DNA of 64,000 bases from Sorex araneus. Its lineage: Eukaryota; Chordata; Mammalia; Eulipotyphla; Soricidae. The stretch is from the NCBI RefSeq assembly GCF_027595985.1, contig NC_073311.1:45015539-45079538 (forward strand), written 5' to 3'. The notes beneath the pieces are model-generated. The model worked only from the letters and a program-made list of their open reading frames with translations, was not told the DNA's origin and searched no databases. Positions 22,330 to 33,245 of the stretch are shown here, piece after piece (the stretch's first letter is position 1; each line of letters begins with the position of its first letter). The position numbers were made by a program, and so were the translations under genes.

Positions 22330-22430
22330 AAGTCATCTAACATATATATTTTATTATAAAGGTTAAATGATTTGCCCAAAATCAGAGTTGGTGGTTTGGG
22401 TCTAATTGGTGCTAGATCCTTGCATATCTT
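22330..22430 (-). mobile_element. MIR-like relic
   Basis: 'aaggttaaatgatttgccca' and 'aaatcagagttggtgg' fit the antisense MIR core. Confidence 0.5.
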
Positions 22431-22766
22431 AAACCGATATGCTTTTCTGAATCCATAGTCCTCATATATGGAAAGAGTCTGAGACTTTGTGAATAGAAAT
22501 CTCTGCACTGATAAGAAGCAGAGGAAGATGATTTGGTTTGCAATAATTTGAAGATGCAAAACAATTTAAAGAACAACTTAAAAAGTAAAGAGTGGAGAAC
22601 CTCACCAGGAATGATTGTAGAATGATTTTAGAAGATGCATCAGAACAATTGTCCAAATACAATGACCAGTAACATCAAGAGCAAAATTAATTAATTATGT
22701 AAGTGGCTCAAAAACTTTACAGAAAAAAGAAGAGTGTTTTACATTTTTCAAGAATGGTGAAGTTTT

Positions 22767-22927
22767 GGGGCTAGAGCGATAGCACAGCGGGTATGGTGTT
22801 TGCTTTGCACGCAGCCAACCCGGGTTCGAATCCCAGCATCCCTGAGCACCACCAGGAGTAATTCCTGAGTGCAGAGCCAGGAGTAACCCCTGTGCATCGC
22901 CGGGTGTGACCCAAAAAGAAAAAAAAA
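22767..22927 (+). mobile_element. SOR-type SINE, module A, with internal 10-bp deletion
   Basis: Young copy lacking ATATGGTCCC after 'cccagcatccc'; CCC at both borders suggests slippage. Perfect duplication AGAATGGTGAAGTTTT at 22751-22766 and 22928-22943. Confidence 0.95.
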
Positions 22928-22943
22928 AGAATGGTGAAGTTTT

Positions 22944-23634
22944 GCTGGAATGATTTCTTATCTATGTAGCTGAGACACTTTCATTTCAGAGTTACTTCTT
23001 CAATCATTGCTTTGGATACTTACTATACTCTAAACACAGCTCAGGTATTAGATAGATATTGCTTGACAAAAAAAAAAAAAACAGAAATCCATGCCTTTAG
23101 GGAACATATATTTTAGTTGAAAAGACAGAAAACAAACAATAAGATGTAATTGGCGAGGAATTACAAATTGACTTAGAAAGTAATAGATACAAGGATAGGG
23201 GGGAAAAAAAGTTCAGGAGAGAAAGCAAAGAATTTGTGCTGCAGTCTTCAATAGATCTGTCTGTATAGGACTCCTAGAAAGACTGGGCTTGAAGAAGAGC
23301 TTGAAGGAAATAAAATAATCAGTCAAGCAGTTAGTCAAGGTAAGACCTTCCAGGTCTCCACACGTCACCAAGTTTGAAGTGTGCCTGGGAATTGTGCCCT
23401 ACAGAGTTGGTGCTGTAACCATTTTTAGAACAGGGCAAGTTGTTTTGCAAAGAGTATCAAGTCTTAGTCTGTCATGGCCAATTTGGTCAAGTTAGAGTTA
23501 TATTCTGCCATAGGTGATAAGACCAGTACAACCTTAGTCATATGAATAACAACTATATTCTTTATATCTGCTCTTCGAGACTTCTGTGGCCAGAGCCTTA
23601 GTTCAGTGTGACAAGGAAGAACTACCACCCAATT
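22944..23634. other. Unique intergenic sequence
   Basis: AT-rich, with a 13-A run at 23069-23081. No gene recognised. Confidence 0.45.
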
Positions 23635-23649
23635 CAATTCAGCATTTTA

Positions 23650-23802
23650 TTTTGTTTTTGCTTGTTTGGGGAACAAACCTGGCTGTACTCAGGGCTTACA
23701 CCTGGTGGTGTTTTGGGGTAGGGGAAACCATATGTGGTGCCAGGAATCTAATCAGGTTCAGCTGAATAAAAGGCAAGCACTTTAGCCTCTATACTATCTC
23801 CC
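23650..23802 (-). mobile_element. SOR-type SINE, module A, diverged
   Basis: 'ggctgtactcagggcttaca', 'aaccatatgtggtgccagg', 'ggcaagcactttagcc'. Perfect duplication TCAATTCAGCATTTTA at 23634-23649 and 23803-23818. Confidence 0.93.
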
Positions 23803-23919
23803 TCAATTCAGCATTTTAGTGTCTGATTTAGATGAAACACAGGAAATCCGTCCATTAACTTAGGTGTCAACCATCAGACTAGTGGGATACTATATCTAGC
23901 AGGGTATGGCGAAGTCAGA

Positions 23920-24195
23920 TTATCTGACATCCACTGGAAGTTGGTTCTAACTTACTGAGCCTGAATAAATCACTCTATTCCTTCATGTCTCAAAATACAT
24001 GTCTACCAAGTATAATATACTATCCTTTGTCCAGTCTAGTGGACAGGTTGTAATAGAGTTTAAGTGAGGTAATATTTTCAAAGTATAGCAGAAGCCAGAC
24101 GTACAGTCCATGTGGTTCAGACACTGCTACAAGCTCAGACTCCGGCACAGTGCCTGGCATCTCATAAATGTTGCTTGAGTGAGTTGAGTGTGCAG
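23920..24195 (+). mobile_element. MIR relic
   Basis: Order of 'cactctattccttcatgtct', 'agtgaggtaatattttcaaa' and 'cagtgcctggcatctcataa' plus 'tgttgcttgagtgagttg' follows MIR from core to 3' end. Confidence 0.65.
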
Positions 24196-24954
24196 ATAAG
24201 TAATACGTAGTGTGCTAGCCATTCTCACAGCGGCTGCTATGCCAGTGGCCCAATTCCATTGCCTCATGAGTAAGCTCTGCAGAGACGCCAAACTGTCTAA
24301 AATTCAAGTACACAGGTCTTCAGGCTGAGAAGTTTGGGGTCTCCTTGGAGTGGGGGTGGGCAGCCTTCCCTGCTCCCCGTACTTCCTGAAGCTCCAGCAG
24401 CTGAACCCACATCCCACAACCACCACCACGAAAACTCACTGCCCAGTTAAGTATTCTAGAATTTCTGGAGCCACACCTCCAATCTCTACAATACTAACAC
24501 CCCTGTAGGAGCACACCAGATTAGATGGGGAAGTACCCTCGAAGCCAACTAAGCTCAACAAACGTTAATACACAGGCTCAAGTAGCGGCAAAAGCTTAGT
24601 CAACCCACAGACAGCCACTTAATGTCCTCAGGGTGAGATAGAACCATTTTCACAAATCTTCTTTGACTGAAGTATTTTTTGATCATTGCATTGCCCATTT
24701 AATTATAACAAGCAGTATAAAATAAATTATTTGAGCACAACTTCTCCAGATGGAGCCCCGGCAACACTCAGCAGCAACTAACATGGCTCCGGGATGCGGG
24801 ACTGGGACAACTCCGAACTGCTCTGCCGCTAAGGCAGCCTCTCAACCTTTTCTAAAAACTGAAAACATACAATCTTTTAATGGAAAACTAATTATCAAAT
24901 GCTTCCTTGGTAGTAGGGCTGTCTATTTTGGGGGGAAACTCCAACAACAATAGT

Positions 24955-25195
24955 GAGTTTTGTGTTGAAATATGGAACGTAATCAAGGTAAAGAGAAAAT
25001 GAAATGAAATTCATCAGTTATACAGTTGGGGGTGGGGGGGGCAGGGGCGGCGGGTATACTGGGGTTTTTGGTGGTGGAATATGGGCACTGGTGAATGGAT
25101 GGGTGTTTGAATATTGTATAACTAAGACATAAACCTGAGAACTTTGTAACTTTCCACATGGTGATTCAATAAAAAAATTTTTTAAAAAGCTGGCC
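24955..25195 (+). mobile_element. L1 3' end
   Basis: G-rich run, 'ggtggtggaatatgggcact', 'gtaactttccacatggtgat' and A-rich tail. Confidence 0.85.
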
Positions 25196-25197
25196 AA

Positions 25198-25202
25198 CGG
25201 AA

Positions 25203-25233
<31 letters not shown>
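25198..25233. repeat. (AAAT)n microsatellite
   Basis: About eight AAAT units directly after the L1 tail. Confidence 0.95.
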
Positions 25234-25235
<2 letters not shown>

Positions 25236-25395
25236 GGTGCCTGCTATGGGAGCTGACTTGGGAGGCAGTTGGGAAGATAGGGATAATGGTGAAGAGAGGT
25301 CACGGTGGTGGTGGTGCTGCTATTGAAATATTAAATGCCTGTAAAAAATACATCATAAACAACTTTGTAAACCATGGTTGTTAGATAAAAGAGGG
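25236..25395 (+). mobile_element. L1 3' end, alternative subfamily
   Basis: 'gatagggataatggtgaaga', 'gtggtggtgctgctattgaa', 'aacaactttgtaaaccatgg'. Similar to 17.0 kb. Confidence 0.6.
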
Positions 25396-25844
25396 GAAAT
25401 TTGGTGTGCAAACCCCCCCCCAAAAAAATCACATCCTATTAGACATGACCTAAATAAAAGTAAAGGGAGTCGGCCAAATATGTAGGTAATTCAGGCAAAA
25501 TAAAATTTTACAAACACATTTTTAACAGAAGTTATTTTGTACCATGATAGAAAACAATTGACTGCACAATTTTTCTGGAATAGCTTGTTAAGACCTTTGA
25601 TTTAGAAAAGTGAGATATATTCTTAAGCGGAAGAAGGAAATCAATATTGCTCAGCAGATAAGTATTTAAAAGGAGATGATTCCTTCTCTTTCTCCCCATT
25701 TTGCTATTGTTGACATTTCCCATGGGTCCCACACTTGGTTTTGGTGCCTGTTGGAGGTCACCTATTTTTTAGCTCAGAGATTTTTAATGGCAGGACGAAG
25801 AATCAACCTTCGAAACGTGGGGAGACTAGGACATAGCTACCAGC

Positions 25845-25895
25845 TCACACATGCTAGACAGACATTCCACCACAGAGTCACATCCCAGGACCCCA
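25845..25895 (-). mobile_element. Minor tRNA-derived SINE (ID-like head), degenerate
   Basis: Minus strand reads 'ggtcctgggatgtgactctg' then 'tggtggaatgtctgtctagc'. A degraded A-tail region follows. Confidence 0.35.
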
Positions 25896-26444
25896 AGAGA
25901 TTTTATTTTCAAGGATTTTTTGTTTTCAGGTACAAGGAATGTTGCTCACGAGATAGAGTACAGTCCTGCAAAGCCCAGATTACAATCTCAGGCACCTTAT
26001 GGCCCCCCGACCATGACTGTGTGTGGCCCCCACAACAAATTTTAAAAAGAGAAAACAAAGAAAGTGGGTTCCTTTTCAGTAGTTCCTGTGTTCAGTACAT
26101 TAAAAAAATGTCTAATTTCTTCACCGTTATAAGATATGAAGGAGAAAAGAAAGTGCAGTATTTTGTACTCTGACTAAACTATTTCAGGTGCCAAGAATTC
26201 TGCCCATGTAGCAGACAAACAATGTCCAAAGGAATCTAACCCCAAACTATTTGTATAAGCAAACTGGATTCTACTGAAAATGCCTGCACATTGTGAAATC
26301 TACAAGTTATGGCAAGAAAATCCCTGTCTTCTCCTGGAACTCTACCTTTATTATTACTTGAAATTATGAACTGGGATTCTGAGAATCTACTTTGCTAGTT
26401 CTGTTAGCTCCACGTTGCAGGGAATCTAAACCATTTTTTTTGAG

Positions 26445-26985
26445 TTTCTTATTCTTTTTTAACATAATTTATTGAATTTTATTTAATTAAAGGGCCATGA
26501 TTTGCAAAGTTATTGATAGCTAAGTCTTAGGCATACAATATTCCAACATGAATCCACCACCAACGTCAACTTCCCTCCACCAGTGTTCCCATGATCCATC
26601 CCAGTCACTGAACCCCCACCCCCACCTGCCACCTTCACAGGCACATTTCAAGGTTATAATTTAGATCTTATATTTTGGGTGTTGCTGAGTTCTAAGCTTC
26701 AGTTATATAGCTACAAAATTCTCCCTCATAACAAGTATATCTGAGACACCCGACCTCTGCTCCCCATTGCTTCCCTTCATCTTCCTTCCACCCTCATTTT
26801 CTTTTCTTCTCTGCACTTCTCCTCCTATAGTCGGGGGTCAAGGGAGATCTAGGCATCCTTCTTTCATTACATTTCCTCATCCAGCTCGTCCAGTTATTCT
26901 ATATCCCTCAGATAAGTGAGATCATGCTGTGTTGGTCCTTCTTCTTCTGGTTTACTTCACTCAACACGATATCTTCTAACGTTGC
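26445..26985 (-). mobile_element. Older L1 3' end
   Basis: 'taaagggccatgatttgcaa', 'aacttccctccaccagtgtt' and, at the far end, 'tggtttacttcactcaacac'. This is the antisense of the conserved end of L1 ORF2 and its 3' UTR, an older subfamily shared with 44.4 and 50.3 kb. Confidence 0.75.
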
Positions 26986-27249
26986 AATTTCCAACCAGGC
27001 CCCAGCATTTAAATCTTACCCAAGTTTCAGTAGGCGCAAAGAGAAGTGTGGCAAGGGCAGGAACTATTTCCAGAGCCCTCACACGCCGATGCCTGCCTAG
27101 GAAAGTAGTCATCGTTGTTTTCCTTCTCTAAATTTTTCAAAGGCACATTTTCAATAGAAAAAATTCTAGAAACTGCTGGATGAGTTGAAACAATGGAAAA
27201 CCATGTTCTCAGACTGATGTTTAAAACAGATCAAGTGCAGGTGCTCTTC

Positions 27250-27813
27250 TTTTTTTTATAATTTATTGATTTTTTTAATTAGTGAGTCACAGTGAGGGTA
27301 CAGTTACAGATTCACACATTTTCGTGCTTGTTTTACCCTCATGCAATGTTCGAGAGCCCATCCCTCCACCAGTGTCCATTCTCCACCACCTATGAACCCA
27401 GTATCCCTCCCACCCCCCTATCCCATCTCCCCCACCCCACTCCGCCTCTGCAGCAGAGCATTCCAATTTGTTCTCTCTCTCTCCTTTTGGGTGTTGTGGT
27501 TTGCAATAGGGGTATTGAGTGGCCATCATGTACAGTCTCTAGTCTACTTTCAGCGTGCATCTCCCTCCCCACTCGGGGTTTCCAATCACATATTACTTGG
27601 TGTTCCCTTCTCTATCTGGGATGATTTAACCCCAGCGTGTGAGGCTAGTTTCCAAGACATGGAGACAACCTTCTGGTATTATAAACTACTATTCTTGGGT
27701 ATTAGTCTCCTACTCTGCCATTTTATATTCCACAGATGAGTGCAATATTTCTCTGTCTGTCCCTCTCTTTCTGGCTCATTTCACTTAGCATGATACTTTC
27801 CATGTTGATCCAC
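27250..27813 (-). mobile_element. L1 3' end insertion
   Basis: Poly-T, 'agtgagtcacagtgagggta', 'ccttttgggtgttgtggttt' and 'ctcatttcacttagcatgat'. Duplication GCAGGTGCTCTTCT / GCAGCTGCTCTTCT at about 27237-27250 and 27815-27828. Confidence 0.9.
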
Positions 27814-28094
27814 TGCAGCTGCTCTTCTAACTGCTCTTCTTTCCTTCTTCCATCTAGCCAGAGAAGATGAGGGACATAAAAGGTTGCATTTTCACCAGGA
27901 AACTCCCTTTAGAATCTAATTTCTGAACTTGCCTTTTTCCTGAAAAGCAGAGATATAGTTGACCCCCAAGTGAGCACTAAGAATTGTTCTACTTCAGAAA
28001 CACAAACTCTAACCCTGTTGGAAGTTTCACAGGATCCAGAAGGAATTTCATTAAGATTCAGGAAACAAAACAATTCACTTGAAGGCCTAGACAT

Positions 28095-28222
28095 CTGCCA
28101 CTGGCTCTACGCCACCGAAGCCCACATTCCAGCTTCATCACTGGCCAATCAGTGACCTTGGGCTAATGATTCAGTATCTATCTGCCTTGGTCTTCTCAAT
28201 GAAATGTGGGTAGTAGTAAAAA
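28095..28222 (+). mobile_element. MIR relic
   Basis: 'gccactggctctacgccacc', 'gtgaccttgggctaatgatt', 'ggtcttctcaatgaaatgtg' track the MIR consensus order. Confidence 0.65.
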
Positions 28223-28395
28223 AAGGGGGAAAAATGCAGATTTTTCCATCTCCCCAAGACAAAATGTTCTAGTTTGTGTCACTTGATAAATTATGGGGTT
28301 GGGGCTCTGGCAATATTTGTAGATCCCCCTAATTAGCTGCTAAATCATACCAAACAGGAATATTCTAATTTCAGATAACTAGGGAGAATTGTAGT

Positions 28396-28429
28396 ACACA
28401 CACACAAACACACACACACACACACACAA
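28396..28429. repeat. (CA)n microsatellite
   Basis: CA repeat with one AAA interruption. Confidence 0.95.
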
Positions 28430-28539
28430 AATACTTCATATGTATACCATAAAGCGTAAATAAATTAAAAAGACTAAAGAGTGTTTGTCACATATAAATG
28501 CATCCATGTACTTACTTTTTGTTATTGTTGTTGAAGGGA

Positions 28540-28612
28540 GTGCTAGGGACCAAGCCAGCCCAGGACATCAAACATGAAAGGCAAGTGATCTACTGAGGAG
28601 CCACCCCCACCC
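28540..28612 (-). mobile_element. Minor tRNA-derived SINE (ID-like head)
   Basis: Minus strand reads 'gtggctcctcagtagatcac' then 'ttgcctttcatgtttgatg' and 'ggcttggtccctagcac'. Confidence 0.5.
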
Positions 28613-28621
28613 CATCCATGT

Positions 28622-28674
28622 TAACGATGATGATGATGGTGGTGGACGTAAATGGTGATGGTGATGGTGGTGAC
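28622..28674. repeat. (GATGGT)n-like simple repeat
   Basis: Interrupted GATGGT/GATGAT units. Confidence 0.85.
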
Positions 28675-29368
28675 TGCCTTTCTGGAAGGCTACTAAAAGC
28701 ACATCCAAGGGTCTTATTATCCAAAGAGATCAAGGACTAACATCCTGGCGTCTGGTGCACTGTGGAGCAATGAGCAGTAGAGCACTCACAGCGCAGAATC
28801 CTGCCGTCACGGGAGATGCTCCATCAGGTTGCCCAGAATGTGTTTGAGCCTCTGTCCCCTTGTCCAGTGTGGGGCACAATCTCTGCATACTCCCATTCAG
28901 CAATCAACCTTCCCATCCCAGAGGAAGCTGTCATTTCTCAAGTTGCCATCTCGGAAGCAGAGGGGACTGCTGATTGAGGGGGGCACAAGGAGAAAGCAAT
29001 GAGAGCAGAAGGCACCCTGGGCAGAGGAAAGCTGTGGCCAGGCCATCTTGCACAAGTGCCCGCAGCACAGAAGGGGACATGTCCAGGAAATAGAGCTGAT
29101 GGGAAGTTCGAATATCTAGAGACAGAAATTTCATCTAATCCACAAGGAGAAAGAAGGACTGGAGTAAAGAAAGTGACAATTTGCCCAATAAAGGGACTCA
29201 CAGATTCACAGAATTGGGACAACCCAGGACAGAGGAAATGCAAACTCACTGAAGAACTGCACTGGGCTAAGGGTGCAGATTTGTGCAGCTAGTGTCATGG
29301 AAGTTGATACATTTTAACTGGGAAGTGACAAGAGACAGGAATGAATATGCACTCACTATGCACCATTC
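28675..29368. other. Unique intergenic sequence
   Basis: No gene or repeat recognised. Open frames here on both strands lack splice context and family similarity. Confidence 0.45.
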
Positions 29369-29381
29369 CGAACACCATCCT

Positions 29382-29914
29382 TTTTTTTAAATTTTTTTTT
29401 TTTATTTTATTGAATCACCGTGAGACAGTTACAAGCTTTCATGTTTGGGTTACAATCTCACAATGATCAAACACCCATCCCTCCACCAGTGCACAATCCC
29501 TACTACCTATATCCCGGGTATACCCCCTTTCCCACCCTCCCCCTGCCTCCATGGCAGACAATATTCCCCATACTCTCTCTCTACTTTTGGGCATTATGGC
29601 TTGCAACACAGACACTGAGAAGTCATCATATTTGTTCTATTATCAACTTTTGGCATGCATCTCCCATCTCAACTTGTTCCTCCAGCCATCATTTCCTTGG
29701 TGATCCCTTCTCTCTTCCATCTACCTTCTCCCCTCCGCTCATGAAGCAGGCTTCCAGCTATGGGGCAATCCCCCTGGCCCTTGTATCTACTGTCCTTGGG
29801 TGTCAGCCTCATGTGATGTTATTCTATACTCCACAAATGAGTGCAGTCCTTCTATGTCTGTCCCTCTCTTTCTGACTCATTTCACTTAGCATGATACTCT
29901 CCATGTCTATCCAT
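29382..29914 (-). mobile_element. L1 3' end insertion (about 530 bp)
   Basis: Poly-T, 'attgaatcaccgtgagacag', 'catccctccaccagtgcaca', 'ctgactcatttcacttagca'. GAACACCATCYTTTT is duplicated at about 29370 and 29915. Confidence 0.9.
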
Positions 29915-30023
29915 GAACACCATCTTTTTAAGTATTCACTCACTGCAGGTACACTTGGGGGAGTTGAAGGTCAGGACCTGAAATAACTTGAACATTCTAT
30001 TCATAAGCAACAAATAAACATGC

Positions 30024-30254
30024 ACTGTAGCACTGTCCTTCCGTTGTTCATGGATTTGCTCAAGGGGGCACCAGTAACGTCTCCATTGTGAGACTTGTTG
30101 TTACTGTTTTTGGCATATCGAATATACCATGAGGAGCTTGTCAGACTCTGCCATGTGGACAGGATACTCTCAGTAGCTTGCCGGGCTCTCCTAGAGGGAC
30201 AGAGGAATTGAACCCGGGTCGGCCACGTGCAAGGCAAACACCCTACTCGCTGTT
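30024..30254 (-). mobile_element. SOR-head SINE, module B, 5'-truncated
   Basis: 'gtagcactgtccttccgttg' to 'gcaaggcaaacaccctactc', ending inside the tRNA head. A 10-bp perfect inverted repeat (GCTGTTATGT / ACATAACAGC, 30249-30273) overlaps the truncation. Confidence 0.9.
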
Positions 30255-31149
30255 ATGTGTTAAACATAACAGCATAACAACTGTGTTGTATGTTAAATAT
30301 AACAACTAAAATTAATTAAAAAATATTGAGACAATATTTTTTTATATTTTTGTATTTCTAAATAGCCATCAGACTTGTATCTATATTTAATGCAACTAAT
30401 TACAAGAAACTTCTAGAATGTGAAGGGAGGTAACTCAAAGAACCAAGCATTTGCTCTACATGTTTCAGCTTTCCAGGATTTCATGATCTCCTCGGCACCA
30501 TCCCGAGAATCCCCAGCACTAAAGCAGGTGAACTTGCTGGGCACTGCTGGGTGTAGTCCAAACCCCAAAGCAGAGAGAAAAGAACAGAAAAGAAGCTCCC
30601 AGTTTCCTTCCCAGCTGCGTTAGCCAAGGGAACACAACTGTTGTGGCAGATAAACTCCAAAACCTCTTTAACTTTACGCAATTTAACTTTCTTGGTTTTT
30701 TGTCTCTTGCAACAGTACCGCACTAGTGAGATTACCCTACCCCCATAAGCTGGGGAAAATAAACAAAATGCAAAGTTGTGACTTGATGGGCTGCAGTCAC
30801 CCTCAGCAGGAGGGACTACCCCACCGTGGCCAAGTCCAAGGCCAGAGCTTCTGCAAGGCACCCTCCAATGCAGGTGTCCTGCCCAGCCTGGGGTGGGGGA
30901 CGCCGACAGGTTACAGCCTCACTTTTGTGCAGGGACCTTCGTATTCTGAGAGAGCCGCAATTTTCCGTGGTGTGTTTGTGCAAATGTGGGCAGGACAGTG
31001 GGTCTGGGCGTAGGCAGGCCTGGAGGCGGACCAGGCAGAGCAGCGTAAGGCAGGAGCTCCTTCTTGGGAGTTCCACGAGGCACAGAAATTCCAGCTGGTG
31101 CCTCCGCACCAGCCCTGTCAGGATTTCCTGTCATTCAGCAGTATAGAGT
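30255..31149. other. Sequence upstream of STAB2
   Basis: AT-rich stretch to about 30420, a degenerate SINE-like piece at about 30433-30577 ('gaatccccagcactaaagc', 'ggcactgctgggtgtagtcc'), then moderately GC-rich unique sequence. No exon recognised. Confidence 0.4.
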
Positions 31150-31373
31150 GGAGAGTGGTCAATTTCACCTCGACCCTGGGATTTGCCATTTTTCCTGCCA
31201 GCAGGCGAGGTCTCAGATAGCATCTGGTTCCATCCAGGCGCAGGAGAGGAACAGACTTAAAAGTAAACACTGAAATGAGAAAGAATTCACTGGGAATTCT
31301 TGAGACTCCATTCAAATAGCTAAATCGTTCTGACAGGTGCCTGGCACGCAGAAGGCGCAAATATTTCCTCGTC
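31150..31373 (+). promoter_or_regulatory. STAB2: Putative STAB2 proximal promoter and 5' leader
   Basis: The unique 220 bp before the start codon hold an AGATAG GATA-type site (31215-31220) next to the E-box CATCTG (31221-31226), and a perfect forkhead core GTAAACA (31263-31269). There is no clear TATA box and CpG content is low, compatible with a tissue-restricted promoter. Endothelial genes commonly use GATA, ETS and FOX factors; applying that here is inference, and the transcription start was not located. Confidence 0.4.
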
Positions 31374-31451
31374 ATGCTACAAATTTTAATTCTTTCATTT
31401 CTTGGATTGGTAGTGCCGAATTTCTGTGCCCTGACTGAAACGCCAGAGCAG
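31374..31451 (+). CDS. STAB2: STAB2 (stabilin-2) coding exon 1: signal peptide
   Basis: Twenty-six codons from ATG to a canonical donor (CAG|GTAAGA). The protein begins MLQILILSFLGLVVPNFC and ends ETPEQ. It has a short hydrophobic h-region (residues 3-14) and a small-residue region after it, so it is a cleavable signal peptide. It aligns with the start of human STAB2 as remembered, including LGLVV and NFC. The start was chosen because it has a purine at -3 (GTCATGC) and gives a signal peptide of normal length. Human begins with an extra Met. Intron 1 is phase 0, 3885 bp. Stabilin-2 is a large type I membrane endocytic receptor of liver, spleen and lymph node sinusoidal endothelium that takes up hyaluronan, other glycosaminoglycans, modified lipoproteins and phosphatidylserine-exposing cells. 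Confidence 0.9.
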
Positions 31452-32137
31452 GTAAGATGAGACTTTCGTATGAGTTTTATCAGTTCGTTTTTACGGTGTA
31501 TTCTAAACGTTTGTTGTTGTCCTTGGCAAAAATCTTTCTAAAGGAGAGCGCCCGTGGAAAACAGGCTTTTAGTGGCATAACACCATTTTTTCTACTAACC
31601 CACTTGTTTCTACTCCAGGGCTAACACCTTCTCTGAGGATTTCTGACTTTAGTGCCAACATTGCTCTTTCTTCTACTGTGGTTTTTGAGTCTCCTGTTTT
31701 TGGATTTGTGTTTGACTTGTTTGAATTGTTGGATGGGTCTCATCGCTATAACTACAGTGACATTGTACCATTGTGAGTGTAGAACGTAATCATGGCTGGA
31801 GAGCGAGGAGCAAAACTATGCTGGGGAATTCCAGGATGGGTGTCAAATTGTTGTGCTGCACAGGAAGGGCACCAGAAATTCTTCCCTCTCTACCTGCCAT
31901 AAATTATAAGGTAAGGACGCAGGGCAGGCGACTTGGTAGCCCTGAAGAAGCACAGCCGTTTGCTTGTCCCTCCAGCAGCCTCCTGGAAGCTGTCATCCAA
32001 GAACCAGTTCAGAATCATGCCTACAGCAGAGCCAGCTGTAGAAGCTGCCAGAGGAGTGGGTGTGGGGCCAGCCCAGTGATACACTGGCAATGTGCTCCAC
32101 AAGCTACGAATCCTGCTCTATGAATAAGAAAACCTTG
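31452..32137 (+). other. STAB2: STAB2 intron 1, left part
   Basis: Unique sequence after the exon 1 donor. No second exon or repeat recognised here. Confidence 0.6.
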
Positions 32138-32310
32138 AGGCCAGAGAGATAACAGCAGACCGGGCACTTGCCTTGCACACAGCCAACCTTTGCTCAATTC
32201 TTGGTACTGCACATGATACCTTAAGCACCACCAGAAGTGATCCCTGAGCATAGAGCCTGGAATAATCCCTGAGCACAGCCAGTCTGGCCCCCAAACTAAT
32301 AATAATATAA
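32138..32310 (+). mobile_element. SOR-type SINE, module A, diverged
   Basis: 'gaggccagagagataacagc', 'cttgccttgcacacagccaa', 'agtgatccctgagcatagag', (AAT)n tail. Confidence 0.85.
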
Positions 32311-32331
32311 TATCTTGATACAGCTCTGCAT

Positions 32332-32495
32332 CTTTTTTTGCCATGCCAGGCACAGTGCTCAGGATTTGCTCCTGACTCTGTGCTCAGGGTTCACGCTCGT
32401 GGGCTCAGGAGAACTAGAGGTGGTGCCCAGAATCGAACTCAGGTTGGCTGCATGCAAGACAAGCACACCGCCCACTGTTCTATCTCTCCGGTCCC
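32332..32495 (-). mobile_element. SOR-type SINE, module A, diverged
   Basis: 'gtgctcaggatttgctcctg', 'gaatcgaactcaggttggct', 'ctatctctccggtccc'. Opposes the copy just to the left, giving an inverted pair. Confidence 0.87.
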
Positions 32496-32650
32496 TTGTA
32501 TGAGGAAAACTCTTATCAATACCATGTTTTCTCCTGATGACTTTGCTTCTCACCATGACCTTGACGTGGCATCCAGGTCAGGAGCTCCGCTGCTGAGATT
32601 AGATAAGGGTAGGTTTGAACTGTGGCTTTTGTTTGTTGAACAATTATTTC

Positions 32651-32812
32651 TGGAGGCTGAGAGATAGTACAGAGGTAAATGTTTGCCTTGCGTGTAGTCA
32701 ACTCTAGTTCAAGCCCTGGCACTAAACATAAACTCCCAAGCACTGGAATAATCTCTGAACAGAGAGTCAGGAGTAATCCTGGAGCACCGTCGAGTGACAT
32801 TTAAAAAAAAAA
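32651..32812 (+). mobile_element. SOR-type SINE, module A, diverged
   Basis: 'ggaggctgagagatagtaca', 'gtttgccttgcgtgtagtca', 'caggagtaatcctggagcac', A-tail. Confidence 0.85.
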
Positions 32813-32813
32813 G

Positions 32814-32996
32814 GGGGGGTGCTGGAGTGATAGCACAGTGGGTAGGACATTTGCCTTGCACGCAGCCCGCCCGGGTTCGATCCCCAGCATCCTATATGGT
32901 CCCCCAAGCACTGCCAGGAGTAATTCGTGAGTGCAGAGCCAGGAGTAATCCCTGAGCATTGCTGGGTGTGACCCAAAAAAAAGAAGAAAAGAAGAG
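32814..32996 (+). mobile_element. SOR-type SINE, module A
   Basis: 'gctggagtgatagcacagtg' to 'gggtgtgacccaaaaaaaag'. Tandem head-to-tail behind the previous copy, inserted at its A-tail. Confidence 0.93.
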
Positions 32997-33054
32997 ACAG
33001 GAAAGCACAAACATTCCTGACACCTGTTGCTATGCTTCCCTCCCGATTTTTGTT

Positions 33055-33245
33055 TGTTTGCTTTAATTGTTTTGTAGAAGGGGCCACACCCATCAAAGTT
33101 GGGAGGGTGCTTGGGACCAATGATGCTCTGACCTACCAGTGCTAAGGCCACTGGGGTGACACCTGGTGATGGGTCCATACAGAGTCAGGAATCAAATGGG
33201 AGGCCTTGAACATGGCAGGTGTGTGCCCTATCTCCCTAACCACCC
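33055..33245 (-). mobile_element. Degenerate SINE
   Basis: 'aaggggccacacccatcaaa', 'gtcaggaatcaaatgggagg', 'caggtgtgtgccctatctcc' follow the antisense module A pattern with an internal interruption. Confidence 0.5.

Noticed and set aside
25676..26173. 165-codon open frame on the + strand
   Set aside because: Runs through SINE-like and unique sequence with no family resemblance; not supported as a gene.
29420..29875. 151-codon open frame on the + strand
   Set aside because: It is the antisense of an L1 3' end.
1..31149. Exons of C12orf42, the expected upstream neighbour
   Set aside because: No peptide stretch resembling the remembered human protein was found on the minus strand. In human the intergenic gap is large, so absence is expected.
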